From: Linyphia triangularis
Taxonomy: Eukaryota; Arthropoda; Arachnida; Araneae; Linyphiidae
NCBI GenBank assembly: GCA_963978545.1
Contig: OZ021732.1
Coordinates: forward strand, 35,046,123-35,110,122
Length of the DNA: 64,000 nucleotides
Direction: 5' to 3'
The first letter of the stretch is position 1. Each line of letters opens with the position of its first letter. Both the position numbers and the translations under genes were made by a program. The notes below the pieces were generated by a model. That model saw only the letters and a list, made by a program, of their open reading frames with translations. It was not told the DNA's origin and ran no database searches. Positions 26,601 through 36,256 of the stretch are shown one piece after another.

Positions 26601-29600
26601 TCGTCGAGCGAGTTACATCGCACTTCTGATAACCACTGTAAGGAAGGCTGGCACGTAGGCTTGTCCTAAGTGGAGCCTAATATAGTAGGGGCGTATTTAC
26701 TTAACATAGTGAAAGTTTTCGTAGAATAAAACATTTGTACAACGTAAAAGAGATAAAGACTTTTTAATAGAGAGATCCGTTTCGTACCTGCTCTCAGCGT
26801 AGAATGAGAGATTATATCGGCTTACATATTAAAGAGGACGACAGAGGGCTCTCGCAGGCATGCCTCACATGGATGTTGTTGAAAATGTTTTTTAAAACTT
26901 CCTTGAAACCAAATAAAAACTGAAAGAATAAAGATGTCGGCTAATAATATAGTTCTCGTAGTTGGCTTTCAACAAAAAGTTTGTCATCGGTCGACTGTAT
27001 AATAAGGAAGTACCCAAAAAAAAATATGTATTCTTAACCCTTTCAATCCCAGGAAGTTTTCTTGCAAGTTTAAAAATTATGAACAATATACATTTTAAAA
27101 CTAGTTATTGTTGTGCAAATAAATAATAAATTTGAAATCAGTACCTTAAAAAAAGAAATGAAATCAAAACGAATCCATCTGTGTAAAATGTAGCCAAGTT
27201 CTTCATGCAATGATTATGACCGTGAAAAGCATTGAGATCTAAATTAGACCCAAGTTTAAAGTTGTAAATTACGAACAATGAAAATTAGTAAAATTGTCTT
27301 CTCAAAGTTAAAATTCCCCTGTATAGGCCTAAATATCTAGCTATAAAAATGCTTGTATGACTTGGCCATTACGCGTCAGTGGACCAGAATACGTACTGGC
27401 CAAGTATCAGAAATATTTTTTGCAGCTTGATATTTAGGCCGATGCAAGTAAAATTTGACTTTAAGAAGAACATTTTACTAATTTGCACTGCCATTAATTT
27501 ACAACAATTTTAAAGTTGGCTCTACTTTAGTTCTCAATGCTTTTCACTGCCATAATCAGAAAGCTAAAAGCTTCCAGCATTTCGTACAGATCCTCAACCG
27601 TCCCGACTCAACAGCAAAGAAAACACAACCTTCGTGTTGTTGGTAAAACAAGAGCAGCAATCACGAATCCCATCTGAATACCAAAACTTCATTTAATTCC
27701 ACATTAACTTTTGAAGGTTGGAAAAAAAATTCTCTCTCTCCCCTCCCCCCCCCCCCTCCCCGTCTCAGTTAACTGGTATGATCTAGAGAAAATGAAATGT
27801 GCTTTAATTTTCTGAGTTAAAATTGGTATTGGTAACAATCATGTTCAAATATTTCTACACTGTGGCACCACATTCATAAAATCATCTTGTGTAAGGTTTA
27901 CACTATCTACCAATAAGTATTTGGACACCCATTCAAATGAGGATATCTTTTCAGGGGGGCAGCATAGACACATGAAATTCACATAGCAAAGACATCTTTA
28001 TGTAACATATCTATAAGTAAAACAACTCAGTCGCAAATTGAAATGCAAAGTGTTCTGTGGGGGCATATGCAAAAGAATGGAGTACCATTAGTGTGTAGTT
28101 GTACAGATGCATTTACACTAAAAATCACGCAACTCATGGAGTTGACTTTTAGTGTGAGATATGATTTCCCCTGTCATCAGTGTTTAGTTAGCACTGTATT
28201 CTTATACTCAACATGAGTTTCTTGATGAATTCTAGTGGCTAAATTGTTCTTTCAACCTTTTGAACTGTTTGCAAGTGATGATAAATTCCCAATATATTAA
28301 ATTTTTACCCAATGCATATCGTAGAAGCGTTCCACACATACTTGATGAAATTTGGATTAGAGGAGTGATCTGGTTTACTTATAGGGGTGATATTAATATT
28401 TTGTAATGATTTGTCCAAAGCAAAAGTGAGATTAAATTTTCCATAACATTCAATAGAAACTGATATTTCACAATTAAAGACTTGTTTAAATCAAGGTAAC
28501 GCATTTACAGTGAAAAAATGAAATTTAATTATGTTTTGAGCTGTTGGAAGCTTATTAAACAATTTCAACATATTGAACCTAAAGACCAAAACTCTTTTCC
28601 CACCAAATCGTTAACTTGAATTGGCAATTACCATGAAATATCATGTTCCCATAGTTTCTACAGATCATCTGATGTCCAGTATCACTCATAAGACTGAAAA
28701 AATTATTTCCTGTAAACAGTATCTAATGTTTAAAGAATTGGTCTTTGGGTGTCATATGTGGAATTGGTTTAATAAGTTCCCCAAGAGCTCAAAAGATAAT
28801 TAAATTCGACTCTTTCACTGAAATTATGTTAACTTGATCTAGACAAGTCGTTAATGGTGAAATGTCGGTTTTTAAACTATGTTTATTGATACTTATGGTA
28901 AATTTTATTCCACTTTTGCCTTGAATAAACTATTAAAAAATATCAATATTGCAACTATAAGTAAGCCAGATTACTCCTCTAATCTAAATTTCAGCAAGCA
29001 TGTGTGGGAAGATTCTATGATATGCATTGTGTAAAGATTTAATGTATTGGGAACTTTCTATGACCTGCAAACTGTTCAAAACATGTTAGTTTAACCATTT
29101 AGTCACAAGAATTCCTCAAGAAACTCATGTTAAGTATGAAAATACAGTGCCAAGTAAACACTGATGACAGGGGAGATTATATCTCACACTAAAAGTCAAC
29201 ACCATGACTTGCGCAATTTTTAAAGTAAGTACATCTGTACAACTGCACACTAATGGTACTCCATTCTTTTGCATATGCCCCCACAGAACACTTTGCATTT
29301 CAATTTGCGACTGAGTTGTTTTACTTATAGATATGTTACATAAAGATGTCTTTGCTATGTGAATTTCATGTGTCTATGTTTCTCCACTGAGAAGATACCC
29401 TCATTTGAATGGGTGTCCAAATACTTATTGGTAGACAGTGTATTTACAATTATAAAGCAATAAAAAGCTGTAAATAAAAGGGATTGCAAAATAAAAACAA
29501 AATTGCAATTTACAGAACACTTAAATAACTTACAAATATTTATAAAACTTTTTGTAGCAGTACTTAATTAATTGCAGTTATTTAATTGCACTATAAAGGT

Positions 29601-32600
29601 CAAATAGTGCAAAATAATGCTTGTTAGTATTTTATTATTACTTTTAAGTATTCTAATCTTGATAGGATAAATTTACCTTTCCTTAGAATAACTAAATTTA
29701 CATCTTGAATTCCAAGCACTGCAAAATAAAGAAAAATTCAATACTTATATTTCATGTATTAGAAATAACATTTGTCAAACCGTTTTTAATTACATATGTA
29801 GATGAACAAGCAACGTAATAAAATTAAAACTGCACATGCATCTTTCTGTGAAACTCTTAGTAATCTTTTATTATATTTTTGAGTAGTCGCACAATATTTC
29901 GAACCTTTTTACACCCAAATGGTTTAGTTAATACTAATTTATACTATAAAAGTTTCTATATGCTTTTATTCTATTAATGTTAAAAAGTAAAAATTTTAAC
30001 TATTAATATCAGGGAGAGAGTGAAGCTTCAAACAGTTTTCGCTATTTAAAAAGAGTCATTGCTAAAAATTCTGCACATTTTCAACAGTTTTTAAAAGTTT
30101 ACTCAAATAAAACTGTATAAGAAACGAAATCAGAATGTACTAGTTAGAAAGAAATTGAATAACATAAAAAATATCTAATAAACTAATGATAAAGAGATAG
30201 TATACACAATTAGCTATTACTAACTTGAACTTTAGTAAAGAAACTTATAAAAAAATCTTCCCAAACACATCAAACCTAATTGCAATAACGCAAAATTAAG
30301 AGAAGAGACTTTCAAAGTAATATTTACTCTGTAAAACAATTTAACGTATATTTTCACAGTTCATGTTTCGCCATGCAATATTTACTCTATTCTTTAATTT
30401 AAAAAAAAATAGGTACTTCTTTAACGTAGATTTATCAAAATATTGTTAAACATCATTTGATGTAATCTAAAAAAATTAGCTGAGGCTCATTCTTAATGAT
30501 TTCAAATATAGATTAGTGTAATTTTCTCGCAAACTGGATTTGTTTGTGTTTTTATGGAAAATTACTAGAATCTGGAGTAACATTAAAGCTATCGAAGTGT
30601 GAATTTGGAATGTCAGATATTGAGTATTTAGGTTGTGTAGTTAGCCACGACGGAATACGAAAAGGAAACTTGCTGCAGTTGCGGAATTTTTAGTCCCTAC
30701 GACGAATGACGAAGTACTTCGTTTCCTAAGGTTAACGAGTTTCTTTAGGCGTTTTATATTTTTATATTACAAAAAGCAGGCGAGGCACCGTGTGATCAAA
30801 AGCAATTTATTTGGTAAGAGAGAGAGATGAAAAATGCGTTTCTCATATTTATGCAGATATGCTTCCATAGCGGCACCCACTTCTCGGATGCTAAACAACA
30901 ATTCGCTATTCGAATAGACCGATGAACAACGAGAAATTTTCAAAAATTTGCGTTCGAAATTAGTTTGAAAACCGGTAGTAAAACTATTTGATCCACACCA
31001 CGAAACTGAATTGCACACAGATGCAAGTGCTTCAGGATTATCTGGAATGCTGTTACAACGAGATAAATCCAATGCTCTTCGTCTGGTTTATTGTATGAGC
31101 TGACAAACAACTCCCGATGAAGATAAATACCATTCAATCAGTTTGGAATTGATAGCAGTTGTATGGTACATTACTCGACTTCGCCCCTTATTACTTTGTC
31201 TTCGATTTACACTCGTCACTTATTGTACAGCAATAACTTATTTGAACACTCAAAAGAATATCAAACCTCAGATAGCGATATGGACCGAAAAACTCAGTGA
31301 GTTTGATTGTGATATTAAGCATAGACTAGGTGCAAAAAGGGCTCACGTTGATGCACTTAGAAGTTAGTAGTCGAGCTAACATGTTTCTACTGCGGAAGAT
31401 CGAGTAGCTCTCATACAAGTACAAGAACAGGAAATGCAAAAATTATCTTTACTTTGAAAAAGCCGAAAACTAACAGTTCTCCAAATGAAAGACATTTAGT
31501 TGATAAATTTTAGTTGATCAATGGAAATAGTATATCGTCTTTATAACGTATCTGGTGATGAAAACAGCAAAAGGAAGTTGTTCGCTGAAATCAATCGTAA
31601 ATATCTTGCTGTTCGTTTTCATGACTTTGCAGGTCACTTTGGAGTTGATAAAGTAATAACGATGATACGTCAGCAGTTCTGGTTTCCACGTATGACCAAT
31701 TACATCAAACAGCATATACGGCAATGTGTCGTTTGTGAATTTACAAAGGTACCAGGTGAAAAAACTCAATGAAAACTCAATGCCATACTACCCTGTAAAC
31801 GACTATTCGACCTTCACATGTATTTCCTAGGCCCATTCGTTACAAGTTCTGCCCGGAACAAAAAAACTCTTAGTATTTGTGGACAAAATGACAAAATATG
31901 TTTGCCTACGACCAAGTACAAATTGCTCGTCTAAGAGTATTTTAAAATATCTTGAGGAATTCATTAATGATTTTGGTTCTCCAAGTAGACTAATTGCAGA
32001 CAGAGGCAGCTGTTTTACATCCTCATCATTTGAAAACTATTGCAAACAGTTAGAAATCAAGCATACATTAATTTCTAGTCAAAGACCTTAGGCTATTGAT
32101 GGACAAGGCAAAGATGGGTAAAGATAAGGCAAGATGGGCAAGTTGAGCGAATTAATAAAGTCCTCATTCCAATGATATCGTCTAATGTCGAAACAGAATC
32201 TCATAAAGATTGGAATAAAATGTTTGCAGAAATACAGCAATGCATTAACTGGTCTACCAGTAAATAGACAGGAAAAACACCTTTCTTCAAATTTTTGTAT
32301 GGATTCAAGTCAGTAAAGCCAGAGTATTTTCTTAGATATCTACTACCAACGTCAAATGACGACTCAAATCCGGCGGAACTACGTGAAGGAGCACGAGAAA
32401 ATATCCTCAGAGCTCAAGAACAAATGAAGAAGAATTATAATAGTCACTGCTGCCAGGCGTATACGTATAGTATAGGTGATGTAGTTGTCGTAAGACGATT
32501 GCCAGAACAGACTGCATTATCCACAAAGAAAACCGAAGTAAAATTACAGGCCCATTATCTTTTATCAAAATTTTACCTTCTGAAGCATACCAAATTACTG

Positions 32601-35600
32601 ATCTTCGTACAGTTGTAAAAGGACGGAGAAGACAACAGAATTATACCACTACAGCACATGCAACTCAAAAAAAAAAAAGTTGTTCCATCTTGTACTGAAG
32701 AAGATGTATCTGATGGTGAAAACACAATTGACGACGATGACATAAATTTAATTGCCTGCGAATCCTCAAGAGCCCATGAACACACAGATTATGCTTATTT
32801 AAATGATACACGTTTAACTGAGGAAGGCCGTGAAAGAAAGGACAGACCGAACAGATCTAAAAGATTACCGTTTCATTTAAAAGACTACGAACTGTACATT
32901 TCAACTGTTGACGAGGACGTCCTTAATGTCAGGATTATCGAATGCAAACAATAATAATGTAAATAATTGGTTTAAGCTGTGTGGCAACAGGGAGAAATAT
33001 CGCTGATTGCTTTTTAGAGTTTAGAATGTGCGTTGTTTTTAAAAATTTAAAATAGTAAACCTGTTCTTTTTTCATTCTTATGATGTTTTAATTACCGTTT
33101 ACAATAATCTAGATTTGAATACATTTTTTATATTCAAATCTACATATGTGCATGTGTATTATTTACACCATACATGTTTTATTATTTACACCAGACTATC
33201 TGACATTTACACCAGAAACGTAGTATTTCATTTGCGATTTTATTTCTTTGGTGTTTTATTTTGGTCATGATTATGAAGTTGGTGAGAGACTGGGCATGGG
33301 ACTACTCTGTACAAAAAAAATATGAAGAATACAAAACTTTTTTTAGTTCGGATGTACTATAAGATATTTCTTTGATGCGATTTTGTTTGGTGCTTTTTTA
33401 CAGATAAATGCTATTTCTCGCAACGATTTTTATTTTCAGTTATATTTTAATTTTATAATTATTTATATTTTAACTTAATTTGGTACTAATCCGTTTGCCG
33501 GGTACCAACCACAAAAATTCTCCAAAAGAAAGCCTAAATATCCTAACCAAAAACTTACAAATAATTTATAATTTCTACATTTTGAATTGACGATACATTT
33601 ACGCTCCATTTATATGGGTAAACAATTATACTTGGCGCCAACTGGTAATAGCCAAACGGAAGAATAGCCTAAATATTTATATTTTAATTTTAATTAAATT
33701 ATTATTTAATTAATTCTATTATTATTTATGTTTTAGTTTTTTAAATGAAAAAAATCGCCAAACGCCCTTTACTACATCTGTTACACTTTTTCTTAAATGT
33801 AAACTCCTATGCCTTTCAACGGGTCCCCAGCAGAGCGTGACCACACAGCTAGTATTTAAATAAACTTAAGTAATAAACAATGTTTCATTTACCACTAAAG
33901 AAATTCATCGTAATAGTCATTATATTTCCTGAGATTACTTAAATTGAAAAAGGAGGAAATTAATATTGAGGTCTATAAAACTTCTGCGTTATTTTTTGTT
34001 ACCTTCAAACAATAACCTAATGTATATTATATATCCTTTTAATAAGTAGTATAAATAATATACTTAAATTATAGTGTAGTTAAAATTTATCAAGTTTTAG
34101 TAGTTAGGAAGGTAGCAATTGATTGTTTAACAAGTAGCGAAGTAAAATATTTTTAATTTTAGTTTGTTTGATACGATTACCATAGTCTTTAAGTATATTT
34201 TAGGCATACACTTTAATGTTGAGCTTTATTTACAAGTGTAACATAAATTGTATGGGTATAAAAAGGAGTTCCTTAACAATTGAACAGATAATTTTTCCGT
34301 ATATATACCTACTTTGACTAAACAAACTGTATTGTTTTGTGGCATGCAAAAAATCCAAGAATTCAGGCTCCACATCTGAAAGAAGACAAAAATTGTAATT
34401 TAAATCAACTTTATTTCGAAGTGTACTCCTATAATAATTATTAATACCAATAAAGGAAATTATTTCCTAGTTACATTGCTGCTCGTTCTATAAATAATTA
34501 TTGAAATTTGAGTTTTATCAACTTCGTTTTGGTCTGAGCATCCAACGACCTATTTTTGGGCTCACTAATGGCTAATAAGGCTAGAACAAAAACTTAGAGT
34601 GGATTTTAAATCACGAGGAACATCTATGCTTAACCCGGGACTTAAACTCGGCAGCAATGGCATGCGAGGCCATCTATCATGTAAGCATCTAGTTTGCGAA
34701 TCAATTTTCTAAAATAGAATGTTTAATAATATTCTTACTTGATTAACAATTCCATATCAAAACTATAGGTAATATTGAGCATTCTATTGCTTAATAAAAA
34801 TGAGTATATTGTATATATTGACTGGACCTAAATTATGTTAAAATTAAAAAAAGCTAAGTAAAATTGATTTACAATGAATACAACCAACTTTTATTTTGCC
34901 ATAACGATTTGTATACCATAGTAAAAGTAATTAATTAAAAAAAATCTTATAATAATAAACATCCCTTTTTAAAATCACATCCAACACTCTTCGTACAATC
35001 ACAAGCTTCATCATGTAAAATACTCTTGTTATCCTTATAATCCAAGAAGCGACTGGAAGTTCAGGGATTCCATGCATCAACATCATCTGGAATTTTGTAT
35101 AGAATGTCGAGAAATCGTAGTAGATTATGAATCCATTGGTTGGTTGGCGCAAAAATAAAATCTCCTGAACTGTTCAAAAATCAACTTTAAATGAGTTGAA
35201 CTGAAAATATGTCAAATATGTCTTAACTAGCCAAATAATGACTATTTTCTTATTTAGTAACCCACCGCTTTTTTATTTTCAATGAGGAATATTGCAAACC
35301 GTTCAGATCTAATGTGACTTCTTTTTGCAACTTTTAAAAGTGAGCCAAGTTGGTAATAAATATTCTGGGTACTGAAGACGAAATTGATTGCGCCAACTTA
35401 GTTCACTTTTAAAAGATGCAATTAAGACGTCGCCAGATATCTGAATAGATTCAGATGTTAATTATTGAAAATTTAAGTCAGGTGGGTTACCAAATAAAAA
35501 AGATTATCATCATTTTGCAAGTTATGACATATTTAGCAATCGGATTTAGTTAAATTCACACAAAGTCTATTTTTGAACAGTTTTGACAATTTTTGCCCTT

Positions 35601-36214
35601 ACCGTCCAATAGATTTATAATCTACTAGCATTTCTCTTCTTTCTGTAAGAAAAAAAAAATGAGTATGATATTTGATGAGGTACCAAAACTTGCAATCATC
35701 TCTCAGTCTATAAAATCAACACTTTTCGAACCCAACAATTTTAAACTACTAAATATTCCATACTGTGTCATATGGAACCTATTTACTTAAATATTTCACA
35801 CAATCTTTATATTTCTGCTGACTTAACAAATCACACACTTTTGTTTCCTATAAATTCGGCTTTAGGCTAAACTTTCTCTATTGACTTTAGAATCATGAAA
35901 AACTTAAATCTGTTATCAATCTCTCCTCTTCCTTAGTATGTGCTAATAAATTTTCAACCTCAATAATGATCTGATAATCCTCTTCACATTTAACTCTACC
36001 TTTTTCACATATATCTAAAATACTTAATAACGATTTTAAGTACGATATAAAATTTACTGAAACATAAAATGGTGCCTAAATGTTATGCTGTGCTTAAATA
36101 TGACGTTTCAAATAAACAAAGTTTTGCATAAAAATTCAGTATAAAATAATAAAATATTAGTTACCATAAAATTGAATAATTAAAAAACTCAAGGGCTATT
36201 GTATTGCGCATAAA

Positions 36215-36256
<42 letters not shown>

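Larger units (their letters stand above)
20048..26869 (-). mobile_element. LTR retrotransposon, Ty3/gypsy pol with integrase before RT (Gmr1-like order)
   Basis: Two 233-bp LTRs (20048-20280 and 26637-26869) start TG and end CA and are flanked by TGGAT. They differ at 8 sites by eye (about 3.4%), so the insertion is fairly young. On the minus strand the order is 5' LTR, primer-binding site, gag (DUF1759-like), zinc knuckles, protease, integrase, reverse transcriptase, RNase H, polypurine tract, 3' LTR. Integrase C-terminus and RT N-terminus share one uninterrupted 391-codon frame (22559-21384), so the order is original and not a rearrangement. Stops and frameshifts in integrase and RT, plus a nested piggyBac in gag, make this copy inactive. 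Confidence 0.9.
9267..29676 (-). other. Intron 3 of astacin copy A (20.4 kb, transposon-filled)
   Basis: Between the exon 3 donor AAAG|GTAAAT (29676) and exon 4. It contains a TA-flanked element (9905-11786), a mariner-like relic (12.3 kb), four foldback repeats, the LTR retrotransposon with its nested piggyBac, and many homopolymer runs. A (TAA)n/poly-A patch lies at 9727-9776. A 24-bp splice-bounded candidate microexon at 13491-13514 was considered and rejected. Confidence 0.55.
29719..34312 (-). other. Intron 2 of astacin copy A
   Basis: 4.6 kb from donor A|GTAGGT at 34312. It contains the decayed Ty3/gypsy pol at 30560-32955. The parts 29719-30555 and 32960-34312 show no gene. Confidence 0.55.

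Noticed and set aside
34931..35152. Minus-strand open frame with 'YYDFSTFYT', and an alternative Cys-rich frame ('CDCTKSVGC')
   Set aside because: The first recalls a Penelope-like RT motif but nothing else of an RT follows. The second has no splice sites or second copy. Too little to call.
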